This document shows, piece after piece, positions 1 through 8,802 of a DNA stretch of 64,000 nucleotides; the stretch's first letter is position 1, and every line of letters begins with the position of its first letter. Below the pieces are notes generated by a model. The model made no database searches, was not told the origin of the DNA, and saw nothing but the letters and a program-made list of their open reading frames with translations. The position numbers and the translations under genes were made by a program. The DNA comes from Bog-473 sp963745665 (lineage in GTDB: Bacteria > Actinomycetota > Acidimicrobiia > Acidimicrobiales > RAAP-2): NCBI GenBank assembly GCA_963745665.1, contig CAVUYE010000003.1:372001-436000 (forward strand). The letters are read 5' to 3'.

Positions 1-490
1 CTGTCACGAATACAGGAACTCTGGAGCGTGCGCTGGCCCGACTGACGTAGCCCAGCCCAGTCCCCGGGCGGCCGGGCTTGGTGGGCGTGGCCTCCACGGG
101 CCCCGCCGAGATGTAGGTGACCTCCTGGTCCGCCGCGCCCTCGAGGTCGGCCGGGCCGTGGGTCGACAACCCGACGATGGCGCTGGGGCCCAGGATGCGC
201 CGGGCCAGCGAGACCGGCGCGTCGTCCTGTCCGACATGGACGCCGTCGGCTCCCGCCTCGAGCGCCAGGTCGGGCCGGTCGTTCAGCACGAAGGGCACGC
301 CGAGATCCCGGCACACGGCAGCGGCCTCCCGGGCCCGGGCCAGGAGCGGCCTGGCCTCCAGCTCCTTGTCACGCAGCTGCACCACGTCCACCCCGCCCTC
401 GATGCAGTCGCGCAGGAATTGAGTCAGGTCGGGCCGGTCCGGTGTGCAGAGGTAGAGGTGGCGGGCCGAGAGGTCGGGGCTCCCGATCAC
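1..490 (-). CDS. thiE: Thiamine-phosphate synthase ThiE, 3' end outside window
   Basis: ThiE couples hydroxymethylpyrimidine diphosphate to the thiazole phosphate in thiamine synthesis. The visible part reads as an N-terminal TIM-barrel half: HLYLCTPDRPDL, GGVDVVQLRDKE, the LNDRPDLA phosphate-binding strand, GADGVHVGQDD, GLSTHGPADL and ISAGPV, all in family order. The gene runs off the left edge, so the C-terminal third is missing. The GTG at 490 is chosen because an in-frame TGA lies five codons upstream. This start falls inside an 8-bp tandem repeat. The HhH-GPD gene lies immediately upstream on the same strand and ends at 519. No TPP riboswitch is visible, as there is no leader to hold one. 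Confidence 0.88.
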   Translation of the reverse strand, partial: MIGSPDLSARHLYLCTPDRPDLTQFLRDCIEGGVDVVQLRDKELEARPLLARAREAAAVCRDLGVPFVLNDRPDLALEAGADGVHVGQDDAPVSLARRILGPSAIVGLSTHGPADLEGAADQEVTYISAGPVEATPTKPGRPGTGLGYVSRASARSRVPVFVT

Positions 491-521
491 CCGATCACCC
501 GGTCACCGGGTCACCCGGTCA
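482..521. repeat. Five-copy 8-bp tandem repeat across the thiE start
   Basis: Five consecutive octamers: CCCGATCA, CCCGATCA, CCCGGTCA, CCGGGTCA, CCCGGTCA. The repeat spans the last codon of the upstream HhH-GPD gene (its stop is at 519-521) and the GTG start of thiE (488-490), with further in-frame-stop and start triplets generated by the repeat itself. Copy-number change by slippage would alter the distance between the stop and the start and could create or remove starts. Confidence 0.85.
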
Positions 522-1118
522 CGCCCCGGCTTCGGCCTTCGCCCTGGCCTTGGCCTTCATCGCCTTCTTGGTGGCCCGGACCTTGGCCAGGCTCTCGGGG
601 TCGGTGATATCGGCCACCGACAGCGAGCTGCCCTGTTTGCCGTAGGGGGTGGTGACCGTGCGCCAGCCCTCGGGGCACACAGCCAGCTGCTTCCCGAGCA
701 GCGCGGCGAAGATCTTCGCCTTCTGCTCGCCGAAGCCCGGCAGAGCGCGCAACCGCGCCAGCAGCTCGTCGCCGCTCTGCACGCCCTTCCAGATGTTGTC
801 CGCCTTGTTCCCGTAGTCGTCGGCCACGACGCGGCAGACCGCCTGCACCCGGCCCGCCATGGAGCCGGGGTAGCGGTGGAGGGCCGGCTGCTCCCGGAAG
901 ATGGCGGCCAGCTCCGCGGGGTCCATGGTGGCGATGCTGGCCGCATTCAGCGGGCCCTTGGTGCCGAGCCGCTGCAGGAGGTCGGCCGGCGAGGAGAACG
1001 CCTTCTCGATCGTCACCTGCTGGTCGAGCACCATCCCGATCAGCAGGGCCAGCGGATCGCGGCTGATGACCGCATCCGCCTTGTCGTCGCCGGTGATGTG
1101 AAGCTCGATCCGTGCCAT
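519..1118 (-). CDS. HhH-GPD family base-excision repair-like protein
   Basis: A 199-residue helix-hairpin-helix GPD protein of the small actinobacterial type. MARIELHITGDDKADAVI and the DPLALLIGMVLDQQVTIEKAF segment match the family N-terminus, and the hairpin is LRALPGFGEQKAKIFAAL near residues 135-152. These proteins resemble DNA glycosylases of the Nth/MutY/AlkA superfamily, but their substrate is not established. There is no C-terminal Fe-S cysteine cluster. The tail is a Lys/Ala repeat (KAMKAKARAKAEAGA) encoded by repeated GGCCTT-like hexamers. It lies directly upstream of thiE on the same strand. Confidence 0.8.
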   Translation of the reverse strand: MARIELHITGDDKADAVISRDPLALLIGMVLDQQVTIEKAFSSPADLLQRLGTKGPLNAASIATMDPAELAAIFREQPALHRYPGSMAGRVQAVCRVVADDYGNKADNIWKGVQSGDELLARLRALPGFGEQKAKIFAALLGKQLAVCPEGWRTVTTPYGKQGSSLSVADITDPESLAKVRATKKAMKAKARAKAEAGA

Positions 1119-1192
1119 GCCAGAGATCTTGGCACGGCCGCCGGCCAGGGACGGAAGTGACCACGGGCGCGCGATGCGGGCAGACTCTCGCC

Positions 1193-1645
1193 ATGCACAT
1201 CCCGGCCAAGGTCGACTACGGAATCCGGGCCCTGCTCGCGCTGGCCGCCGCCGGGACGCCCCAGACCGCCGAGTACTTGGCCGGGGAGCAGGGCCTGCCG
1301 CCCCGCTTCCTCGGGGCGATCCTGGCCGACCTGCGGCGCGCCGGTGTGGTGGCCAGCCAGCGCGGCGCCGAAGGCGGCTACCGGCTGGCCCGGGAGCCGG
1401 ACGCCATCACCATCGCCGACGTCATCCGCGCCCTGGACGGGCCCCTGGCCGAGGTGCGGGGCTACCGGCCCGAGGCCACCAGCTACGACGGCGCCGCGGC
1501 GAACCTGCAGCAGGTCTGGGTCGCCGTCCGGGCCAGCCTGCGCTCGGTGCTCGAGAAGATCACCCTGACCGACGTCATTTCCGGGAACCTCCCGCCGCAC
1601 GTGCAAAAGCTGGTCACGGACCCGGATGCCTGGGTCGCCCACTGA
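1193..1645 (+). CDS. Rrf2 family transcriptional regulator without Fe-S cysteines
   Basis: A 150-residue Rrf2/IscR-type winged-helix regulator. MHIPAKVDYGIRALLALA is the classic N-terminus; the recognition region is LPPRFLGAILADLRRAG, and the wing reads SQRGAEGGYRLAR, followed by the dimerisation helix ending AVRASLRSVLEKITL. The protein contains no cysteine at all, so it cannot bind an Fe-S cluster through the usual IscR/NsrR cysteine triad and probably senses something else. The ATG at 1193 is preferred over earlier in-frame codons because it matches the family start. It overlaps the downstream DinB gene by 20 bases, implying co-transcription. Confidence 0.85.
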   Translation: MHIPAKVDYGIRALLALAAAGTPQTAEYLAGEQGLPPRFLGAILADLRRAGVVASQRGAEGGYRLAREPDAITIADVIRALDGPLAEVRGYRPEATSYDGAAANLQQVWVAVRASLRSVLEKITLTDVISGNLPPHVQKLVTDPDAWVAH

Positions 1646-2135
1646 CGGCGAGGGGGCGGCGTCCGTCGCCGTCCCGGCCAGCGACTACCTGTGGTTCGTG
1701 GACCTGGCGCTGGGCCAGATGACGGCCATCGTCGAGGAGCTCGGCGACGAGCTCGTGAACCGGCGGCCGCCGTACCGCGACACGAACTCGGCCTACGTGA
1801 TCCTGACCCACTGCCTCGGCGTCATGGAGTACTGGGGCGGCGCCACGGTGGCCGAACGACCCATTCAACGCGACCGCGCCGCCGAGTTCACATCCAGTGG
1901 GGACGTCGCCGGCCTGCTGCAGCGCACCGAACAGGCCCGCCGGCGCCTGCGCGAGGACCTGGTCGGCCTCAGCGCGGCCAGCCCGCCGGTGAACGTGCGG
2001 CGCGATCCCGAGGAGCCGGTGCCCTACACCGAGACCAAGGGCGCGGTCCTGCTGCACATCCTGGAGGAGCTCTTCCAGCACTGCGGGCAGATGGAGCTCA
2101 CCCGTGACGCGCTGGTGACCAGCCAGCGGCGATGA
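1626..2135 (+). CDS. DinB superfamily protein
   Basis: A 169-residue four-helix DinB-like protein. Likely metal-ligand histidines lie in ILTHCLGVMEYWGG (about residue 60) and in HILEELFQHCGQMELTRD near the C-terminus, the arrangement typical of DinB/DUF664 and mycothiol-dependent transferases. A thiol-dependent transferase role is possible but unproven. The C-terminal helix is the most recognisable part. It overlaps the Rrf2 gene upstream by 20 bases and the next gene by 4 bases (ATGA), so the three probably form one transcript. Confidence 0.78.
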   Translation: MPGSPTDGEGAASVAVPASDYLWFVDLALGQMTAIVEELGDELVNRRPPYRDTNSAYVILTHCLGVMEYWGGATVAERPIQRDRAAEFTSSGDVAGLLQRTEQARRRLREDLVGLSAASPPVNVRRDPEEPVPYTETKGAVLLHILEELFQHCGQMELTRDALVTSQRR

Positions 2136-2533
2136 AGATGGCACCCATGACGCCTCCTCCTCCGCCTCCGCCTTCGCCTCCGCCTCCGCCCGGACCTTCG
2201 CCCGGACCTTCGCCCGCCCAGCCCGTGCCCATCGCCTGCAGCCTCGACGCATCGTCCCTCGGGGAGCGCGCCGCCGAATGGCGGGCCCTGGTGGCATCTT
2301 CCGTCATCTCGGTCGAAGCGGGTGCCACCGCGGTCCGCCTGCAGCTGCGCCCGTCGGACGACGCGCTGACGGCGGCAGTGGCACTGGCCCAGCGCGAAAA
2401 GGCGTGCTGCGCGTTCTTCGACGTGACCCTGGCGTTGGAGCCGGACCGGCGCACGCTCGTCCTGGCCGTGCCCGAGGGCGCCGAGGAGGCACTGGCCGCC
2501 TTCGTGGAGATGCTCTCGGTCAGGAGGGGATGA
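2132..2533 (+). CDS. Unknown protein with polyproline N-terminus and CCAFF motif
   Basis: A 133-residue protein. Residues about 8-30 are almost entirely Pro, Ser and Gly, encoded by CCTCCG units and a perfect 12-bp tandem duplication (CCCGGACCTTCG at 2189-2200 and 2201-2212). The remaining roughly 100 residues look folded and contain REKACCAFFDVTLAL, resembling the CCxFF segment found in some small metal-related and MerR-linked actinobacterial proteins. Function is not known. It overlaps the DinB gene by 4 bases and its stop runs 14 bases into the convergent aceE gene. The polyproline stretch may be outside the native start; GTG at 2227 is an alternative. Confidence 0.6.
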   Translation: MKMAPMTPPPPPPPSPPPPPGPSPGPSPAQPVPIACSLDASSLGERAAEWRALVASSVISVEAGATAVRLQLRPSDDALTAAVALAQREKACCAFFDVTLALEPDRRTLVLAVPEGAEEALAAFVEMLSVRRG

Positions 2534-5254
2534 AGGGGGCGCCGCCGTCGGTGTCGATCCCGAACTCGGCGATGGCGCCCGCCACCACCGAGGGCTCGAC
2601 CCGCCCGCTCAGGGCGAGCTGCTGCAGCACGGCGACGACCAGGTTGGCGCTGTCGACCTCGAAGTAGGCGCGGAGCGCCTCGCGGGCGTCGGAACGCCCG
2701 AAGCCGTCGGTCCCGAGCGACACGTACGGGCGCTCCACGAAGCGCGCCACCTGGTCGGGCACGCCGCGCATGTAGTCGGTGATGGCGACGACCGGATCAG
2801 GCCCGTCTCCCAGCGCGTCGGTCACGACGGCGGTGCGGGGCTCCGCTTCGGGGTGCAGTCGGTTCCAGCGCTCCACCTCGAGGGCGTCGGTGCGCAGGTT
2901 CGTCCACGAGGTCACCGCCCACGTATCGGCCGCGACGCCGTAGCGCTCGGCCAGGATGCGCTGCGCGTCCATGGCGATGCTCCACATCGGCCCGGAGAAG
3001 CAGAGCGACGCCCGCAGCTCGCTCCCGGCCTTGGACTTGGACTTGGACGAGGGAGTCGGGGCCGTGGCGAAGCGGTAGATCCCCTCAATGATCCCCTTGC
3101 GCACGGCGGCGCCCTCGGCGCCCTCGGGCAGCGCCGGCATGGTGTAGGTCTCGTTGTAGAGGGTCAGATACCAGAAGCGGTCCTTGGGGTTCGCCCCGAG
3201 CATGTCCGTCACCGCCGCCTCCATGATGGCGGCCACCTCGTAGGCGAAGGAGGCGTCGTAGACGAGGGCGGCTGGGTTGGTGGAGGCCAGCAGCGGCGAC
3301 TGCCCGTCGTCGTGCTGCAGGCCCTCGCCCATGAGGGTGGTGCGCCCCGCTGTGCAGCCGGCGAGGATGCCGCGCCCGCGCATGTCGCCCAGCGCCCAGG
3401 CGAGGTCGCCGACCCGCTGGAAGCCGAACATCGAATAGAAGAGGTAGACGGGGACCATCGGCTGGCCCCAGGTGGCGTAGGCGGTGGACAGCGCGATGAA
3501 GCTGGACAGCGCCCCGGCCTCGGTGATGCCCTCCTCGAGCATCTGCCCCGAGGAGCTCTCGGCATAGTTCAAAGGCAGGTCGGCGTCGACCGGGATGTAG
3601 TTCTGCCCGTCGGGCGCATAGATCTTGGCCTCGGCGATCAGCGGCTCGAGCCCGAAGGTGCGGGCCTCGTCCGAGACGATGGGCGCCAGCAACGAGCCCA
3701 CCGTGGGATCGCGCACGAGATTGCGTAGCAGGCGGGCGAACACCATGGTGGTCGACACCTGTTGCTTGCCCGATCCGGCGGTGAACTCCTCGAACACCTT
3801 GTCGTCGGGTCGCAGCGCCGGCGTGGGCCGCACCACGCGCACCGGAAGAGGCCCGTCGAGGACACGGCCCCGGGCCCGCAGGTACTCCATGGCATCGGAG
3901 CCCTCGGCCGGGCGGATGTAGGGCGGGGAGCCCTCGAGCACGTCGTCGGGGATGTCGTCGGTGAGGTACAGGCGGTCGCGCAGGGCGCGCACCTGGGCCT
4001 TGGTCATCTTCTTGATCTGGTGCGTGGCATTGCGCGCCTCGATCTCGGGCCCCAAGGTCCATCCCTTTATCGTCTTGGCCAGGATCACGGTCGGAGCGCC
4101 GTTGTGCTCCGTGGCCAGCTTGTAGGCGGCGTAGAGCTTGCGGTAGTCGTGACCGCCACGCGGCAACGACACCAGCTCGTCGTCGCTCAGGTCCTCGACC
4201 ATCTTGCGCAGGCGCGGATCGGGGCCGAAGAAGTGCTCCCGGATGTAGGCACCCGACTCGACGGCCAGCTTCTGGTACTCGCCGTCGACAGTGGTGTTCA
4301 TGCGATCCAAAAGGACACCGTCGACATCCTTGGCCAACAGGGCGTCCCACCGTGAGCCCCAGATCACCTTGATGACGTTCCAGCCGGCGCCCCGGAACAC
4401 CGCCTCGAGCTCCTGGATGATCTTCCCGTTGCCGCGCACCGGCCCGTCGAGCCGCTGCAGGTTGCAGTTGACGACGAAGATCAGGTTGTCGAGATGCTCG
4501 CGTCCGGCCACGCCCAGGGCGCCGATGGACTCGGGCTCGTCCATCTCGCCGTCGCCCACGAAGCACCAGACGCGGCTGGCGCTGGTGTCGACGAGGCGGC
4601 GCAGGTTGAGATAGCGGTTGACGTGGGCCTGGTAGACGGCGGCGATGGGACCGAGACCCATGGAGACGGTGGGGAACTCCCAGAAGTCGGGCAGCGAGCG
4701 CGGGTGCGGATAGCTGGGGAGGCCGCCGCCCCCCACCTCGTGGCGGTAGTTGTCGAGATCCTTCTCGGTCAGGCGGCCCTCGACGTAGGCCCGCGGCGTA
4801 AATCCCGGGTGACGCGTGCCCCTGGAAGAAGACCTGGTCGCCGAAGCCCCCGTCGGCCTTGCCCCGGAAGAAGTGGTTGAACCCGACCTCGTAGAGCGCC
4901 GCCGAGCTGGCGTAGGTCGACAGGTGCCCGCCGATCCCCTCGGTGCGCGTGTTGGCCCGGGTGACCATGGCCGCCGCGTTCCAGCGGATGTAGGCCCGGA
5001 TGCGCCGCTCCTGGTACTCGTCTCCGGGGAACCAGGGTTCCGCGTCGGCCGGAATGGTGTTGACATAGGGCGTGGACACGGTGGCCGGGAACTCGACCTG
5101 CTTGGTGCGCGCCCGCTCCAGGAGCTTCATGAGGAGGTAGCGCGCCCGGCGAGCGGCCGCGGGAGTCGACGATGGCGTCGAAGGAGTCGAGCCATTCCTC
5201 CGTCTCACCCGGATCGGTATCGGGGACCTGGTGGCTGATCCCGTCGAACAGCAT
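2520..5254 (-). CDS. aceE: Pyruvate dehydrogenase E1 (homodimeric AceE), two frame breaks
   Basis: AceE decarboxylates pyruvate with thiamine diphosphate and acetylates the lipoyl group of E2. About 910 residues, as expected for the homodimeric type. The N-terminus MLFDGISHQVPDTDP is in one frame; from about 5150 the frame carrying YLLMKLLERARTKQVEFPAT takes over; from about 4798 the last frame continues with RAYVEGRLTEKDLDNYRHEVGGGG to the stop. The ThDP site is plain: GDGEMDEPESIGAL followed by NCNLQRLDGPVRGNGK. C-terminal SRSDAREALRAYFEVD is also typical. A short SKSKSK insertion at about 3020-3050 comes from CTTGGA hexamer repeats. Each break is one base, and conservation continues across both, so error is more likely than decay. 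It is divergent from rnhA and close to lpdA and E2. Confidence 0.9.
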
Positions 5255-5306
5255 TTCCCCACGGTACCGGCAGGCGGGGGACAGCCACGACCACCTCCGT
5301 CGCGTG

Positions 5307-5322
5307 TGTCACATTTGTGCCA
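5307..5322. promoter_or_regulatory. Dyad TGTCAC-ATTT-GTGCCA between aceE and rnhA
   Basis: TGTCAC, a 4-base ATTT centre, then GTGCCA gives a near-perfect inverted repeat with one mismatch per arm. It sits in the 67-bp gap between divergent aceE and rnhA and touches the rnhA ATG. The form fits a dimeric repressor site, possibly controlling the pyruvate dehydrogenase gene, but no binding protein can be assigned. Confidence 0.35.
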
Positions 5323-5786
5323 TGTCATCTCAGAGCGGCCCGATCGTCGTGTACACGGACGGCGCGTGCCGGGGCAATCCCGGACGGGGCGGGTGGGCCT
5401 GGGCCGTGCCCGACGGCGCCTACGCCAGCGGCGCAGAGGAACACACCACCAACCAGCGCATGGAGATCACAGCGGCGCTCGAGGCACTGCGCTCCTTGAC
5501 ACCGGACGCGCCCGACGGCGTCGAGGTGGTGAGCGACTCGACCTACGTGGTCAAGTGCTTCACGGATGGTTGGTGGCGCGGCTGGCAGCGGCGCAACTGG
5601 AAGAACTCACAGAACAAGCCGGTAGCCAACCGCGACCTGTGGGAGCCGCTGATCGAGTTGGCGCTGGCGTCCGAGGCCCCCGTCAGCTGGCGTTGGGTGA
5701 AGGGCCACTCCGGTGACCGCTGGAACGACAGGGTCGACGAGCTGGCGACGCAGGCGGCCGATCTGGGGAGCGGGACGAGCGGCTGA
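5322..5786 (+). CDS. rnhA: Ribonuclease HI
   Basis: Cleaves the RNA strand of RNA-DNA hybrids. A 154-residue protein with the complete catalytic set: Asp in VVYTDGACRGNPGRGG, Glu in NQRMEITAALEAL, Asp in EVVSDSTYVV and Asp in GDRWNDRVDELA, plus the basic handle region GWWRGWQRRNWKNSQNKPV and the WVKGHSG loop. The ATG at 5322 matches the family start; an earlier in-frame ATG would add 50 unrelated residues and run into aceE. It is divergent from aceE and followed by a hairpin. Confidence 0.95.
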   Translation: MSSQSGPIVVYTDGACRGNPGRGGWAWAVPDGAYASGAEEHTTNQRMEITAALEALRSLTPDAPDGVEVVSDSTYVVKCFTDGWWRGWQRRNWKNSQNKPVANRDLWEPLIELALASEAPVSWRWVKGHSGDRWNDRVDELATQAADLGSGTSG

Positions 5787-5799
5787 AGGGCGGCGCGGC

Positions 5800-5820
5800 C
5801 GGACCTGGGAGTACGGTCCG
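5800..5820 (+). terminator. Hairpin after rnhA
   Basis: CGGACC, a 9-base loop and GGTCCG form a perfect 6-bp stem 13 bases after the rnhA stop. There is no T tract, which is common in high-GC actinobacteria. It would insulate rnhA from the lpdA operon. Confidence 0.4.
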
Positions 5821-5941
5821 ACCGGTAGGCTGCAAGTGTCACGCGCAGGGCACGGAGAGGACTCTCGTCAGTGCGATCGGGTGGTTCCGGGGAGGCCGAG
5901 CGCACCGGACGGACGTCGTGAGCACAGGGAGAGGAAAGGCG

Positions 5942-7357
5942 ATGGCAGGCGAGGACGAGTTCGACATCGTCGTGATCGGCGGTGGTCCCGGCGGCTACGC
6001 CACTGCGCTCTACGGCGCCGCAGCCGGCCTCTCTGTCGCCATCGTGGAGCGCGACAAGGTGGGCGGCACCTGTCTGCACCGCGGCTGCATCCCGGCCAAG
6101 GAGTTCCTCGAGACGGCCTCCGTCTACCGGGCGGTCGAGGGCTCCAAGGAATTCGGCATCGACACCTCGGGCGTCTCGGTCAACTTCTCGGTGAGCCAGG
6201 ACCGCAAGAACGAAGTCGTGGGCAAGCTGTACAAGGGCCTGGCCGGGCTGCTCAAGGGCCGCAAGGTCACTACGTTGACCGGCACGGGCACGCTCAAGGA
6301 GGACCACCGGGTCGAAGTGCTCGACGGTGAGGATGCCGGCCGCGTCATTGTCGGCCGGAACGTTGTCCTGGCGGCCGGATCGGTACCGTTCCTCCTACCC
6401 GGCTTCGAGATCGACGGGCGCCTGATCATGACGTCGGACGAGTTCCTCGACCTCAAGGAGCTCCCGGCCTCGGCCGTGATCATCGGCGGGGGCGTCGTCG
6501 GCTGCGAGTTCGCCTCGCTCCTGGCCGACCTCGGCTCCAAGGTGACGATCCTCGAAGCGCTCGACACGATCCTCCCCGGATGCGACGACGACATCACCCG
6601 GCTCCTCGTCCGGTCCTTCAAGAAGCGGGGCATCGACATCGTGACGGGCGTGAAGGTCGAGGGACACACGCCGTCGGCGGACGGGACCATGACGACGGTG
6701 AAGGCGGGGGACCTGACGTTCGATGCGAACGCGGTCGTGGTGTCGGTGGGCCGGCGCCCCCGTACCGAAGGGTTGGTGGCCCACGGGGTCGGCGTCGAGA
6801 TGGACCGGCGCGGCTTCGTAGCGACCGACGAGTACCAGCGCACGGGCGTCGATGGCGTGTACGCCGTGGGTGACATCGTGGCCGGCACCCCGCAGCTGGC
6901 CCACGTCGGGTTCGCCGAGGCCATCGTCGCCGTGAAGACCATGTTGGGTGAGCCGATCGTGCCGGTCGACAACGCGAAGGTCCCATGGGCCATCTACTGC
7001 CGCCCCGAGGTGGCCTTCTGCGGCATGACCGAGGCGCAGGCCAAGGAGGCCGGTATTCCGGTCGTGACCAAGAAGGACCCGTATGGCGGGAACAGCCGGG
7101 CGCAGATCATCGGCGACACCGAGGGTGTCGTGAAGATCATCGCCGAGAAGCTGGCCGACGGGACGGCGGGACGAATCCTGGGCGTGCACCTCTGTGGGCC
7201 CTGGGTGACGGAGCAGCTCGGGGCCGGCTATCTGGCCGTCAACTGGGAGGCGTGGCCCGACGAGGTCGCGCACTTCATTCAGCCGCACCCGTCATTGTCC
7301 GAGACATTCGGAGAGACCATGCTCGCGTTGAGCGGAAGGGGACTGCACGTTGGCTGA
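5942..7357 (+). CDS. lpdA: Dihydrolipoyl dehydrogenase (E3)
   Basis: FAD enzyme that reoxidises dihydrolipoyl groups of 2-oxoacid dehydrogenase complexes, passing electrons to NAD. 471 residues. The FAD fold begins DIVVIGGGPGGY (about residues 8-19); the redox disulphide is Cys44 and Cys49 in GGTCLHRGCIPAKEF; the NAD fold is IIGGGVVGCEFASLLADLG; the second FAD motif is VYAVGDIVAGTPQLAH; the catalytic His-Glu pair is HPSLSE near residue 449. The ATG at 5942 is preferred because AGGAAAG precedes it; a GTG at 5918 is possible. The end overlaps the E2 gene by 8 bases, indicating one operon. Confidence 0.95.
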   Translation: MAGEDEFDIVVIGGGPGGYATALYGAAAGLSVAIVERDKVGGTCLHRGCIPAKEFLETASVYRAVEGSKEFGIDTSGVSVNFSVSQDRKNEVVGKLYKGLAGLLKGRKVTTLTGTGTLKEDHRVEVLDGEDAGRVIVGRNVVLAAGSVPFLLPGFEIDGRLIMTSDEFLDLKELPASAVIIGGGVVGCEFASLLADLGSKVTILEALDTILPGCDDDITRLLVRSFKKRGIDIVTGVKVEGHTPSADGTMTTVKAGDLTFDANAVVVSVGRRPRTEGLVAHGVGVEMDRRGFVATDEYQRTGVDGVYAVGDIVAGTPQLAHVGFAEAIVAVKTMLGEPIVPVDNAKVPWAIYCRPEVAFCGMTEAQAKEAGIPVVTKKDPYGGNSRAQIIGDTEGVVKIIAEKLADGTAGRILGVHLCGPWVTEQLGAGYLAVNWEAWPDEVAHFIQPHPSLSETFGETMLALSGRGLHVG

Positions 7358-8792
7358 CGTGATGATGCCGCAACTTGGCGAGACGGTCACCGAAGGGACG
7401 ATCACCCGCTGGATGAAGGCCGTCGGCGACGCAGTGGAGCGGGACGAGCCGCTCTTCGAGGTCTCCACCGACAAGGTCGACTCCGAGGTGCCCTCGCCTG
7501 CGGCAGGCGTGCTCAGCGAGATCCTCGTCCCCGAAGGCGAGACGGTCGAGGTCGGCGTGAAGCTGGCCGTGATCGGTGACGGCGCCGGGTCGGCTCCGTC
7601 CCCCGCGGTGGTGGCCGAGCCGGCTGCGCCGGCGCCCGCCGCAGCTCCCGTGGCACCGATTCCTGCGACACCGAGTCCTGCGGCGCCTGCCGCGGCCGCC
7701 GCGGCCGCGCCGCCATCAGCACCACCCGCTGCACCCGCTCCACCAGAAGCGCCACCAGCGGCACCGCCCCAAGCGTCCCCGACACCCGCGCCCGCGGTGG
7801 ACAGCAACGGTGACGGCAGCGGCTCTGGCCTGCTGTCACCCATGGTGCGCAAACTGCTGGCCGAGAACGGGATCAGTGAGACGGAGGTGACGGGCACCGG
7901 CTCGGGCGGGCGCATCACCCGGGACGACGCGCAGCGTGTGGTCGAAACACGCCGATCGGCCGGTCCGACGCCGACGACGGCGACTCCGACCCCGTCCCCG
8001 GTCGTCCAGGCTGCACCGGCAGCACCCGTGGCACGGGCGCCGCAGGCACCCCCGGTGTCGATGGCCTCGTTCCGGGCCGCCGGTGACCAGATCGTGCCGT
8101 TCTCCAACATGCGGCGCCGGACAGCCGAGCACATGGTGCGGTCCAAGGCCACCTCACCCCACGCCTTCATCGCCAACGAGGTCGATTTCGAAAGCGTCGA
8201 GCGGGTGCGCAAGGCCTGGGGCGAGCGGTTCAAGGCCGAGGAGGGTTTCGCGCTGACCTATCTCCCCTTCATCGCACGGGCCGCCGTGGAGGCCTTGCGC
8301 GACTTCCCGTTGCTCAACGCGTCAGTGGTCGACGACTCGCTGCTCGTCCATGCCGAGGTCAACCTCGGCATTGCCGTCGACCTCTCGCATGAGGGACTGA
8401 TCGTGCCGGTCATCCATCGCGCCGAGGAGGTCACGCTGCGCGGGGTGGCCCGTCGCATCCGGGACCTGGCCGAGCGGGCCCGGGGCCGTCAGCTCAACGC
8501 GGACGACATCGCGGGCGGGACGTTCTCCATCACGAACGACGGGCCCTTCGGGACCTACTTCACGGTCCCGATCATCAACCAGCCGCAGGTGGCGATCCTG
8601 GCCACCGACGGCATCGCGCGCCGGCCGGTGGTGGTGACGCAGCCCGACGGGTCCGAGTCGATCGCCATCCACTCGACCGGCATTCTTGGCGTCAGCTGGG
8701 ACCATCGGGCGGTCGACGGTGCGTACGTGTCGCTTTTCCTGCGCAAGGTGGCGGACCTCCTGGGCAGCCGCGACTGGGCCGCGGAGCTCTAA
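7350..8792 (+). CDS. 2-oxoacid dehydrogenase dihydrolipoamide acyltransferase (E2)
   Basis: Core acyltransferase of a pyruvate or 2-oxoglutarate dehydrogenase complex. 480 residues from a TTG start. One N-terminal lipoyl domain carries the lipoylated Lys42 in STDKVDSEV. A long Ala/Pro linker (about residues 85-155) follows, then the E1/E3-binding domain (LLSPMVRKLLAENGI with TGSGGRITRDD, about residues 165-195), a second Ala/Pro linker, and the catalytic domain ending with SWDHRAVDGAY, where His452 and Asp456 are catalytic. Whether it serves AceE, a 2-oxoglutarate E1 or both cannot be told; the nearby aceE argues for pyruvate. It lies between lpdA and lipB-lipA in the operon. Confidence 0.92.
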   Translation: MADVMMPQLGETVTEGTITRWMKAVGDAVERDEPLFEVSTDKVDSEVPSPAAGVLSEILVPEGETVEVGVKLAVIGDGAGSAPSPAVVAEPAAPAPAAAPVAPIPATPSPAAPAAAAAAAPPSAPPAAPAPPEAPPAAPPQASPTPAPAVDSNGDGSGSGLLSPMVRKLLAENGISETEVTGTGSGGRITRDDAQRVVETRRSAGPTPTTATPTPSPVVQAAPAAPVARAPQAPPVSMASFRAAGDQIVPFSNMRRRTAEHMVRSKATSPHAFIANEVDFESVERVRKAWGERFKAEEGFALTYLPFIARAAVEALRDFPLLNASVVDDSLLVHAEVNLGIAVDLSHEGLIVPVIHRAEEVTLRGVARRIRDLAERARGRQLNADDIAGGTFSITNDGPFGTYFTVPIINQPQVAILATDGIARRPVVVTQPDGSESIAIHSTGILGVSWDHRAVDGAYVSLFLRKVADLLGSRDWAAEL

Positions 8793-8802
8793 GGCCGCGC
8801 CG

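Noticed and set aside
491..518. TPP riboswitch before thiE
   Set aside because: The gene starts within a tandem repeat 28 bases after the preceding stop; there is no room or motif.
2132..2226. Polyproline start of the CCAFF protein as a separate frame artefact
   Set aside because: Not fully rejected: the frame is continuous and overlaps the DinB stop by ATGA, so I kept it but noted GTG 2227 as an alternative start.
3085..4790. Long alternative frame running antiparallel to codon use inside aceE
   Set aside because: It is a shifted reading of aceE rich in Arg and Ala; the conserved AceE motifs are in the other frame. Only its first part (before about 4798) is real aceE.
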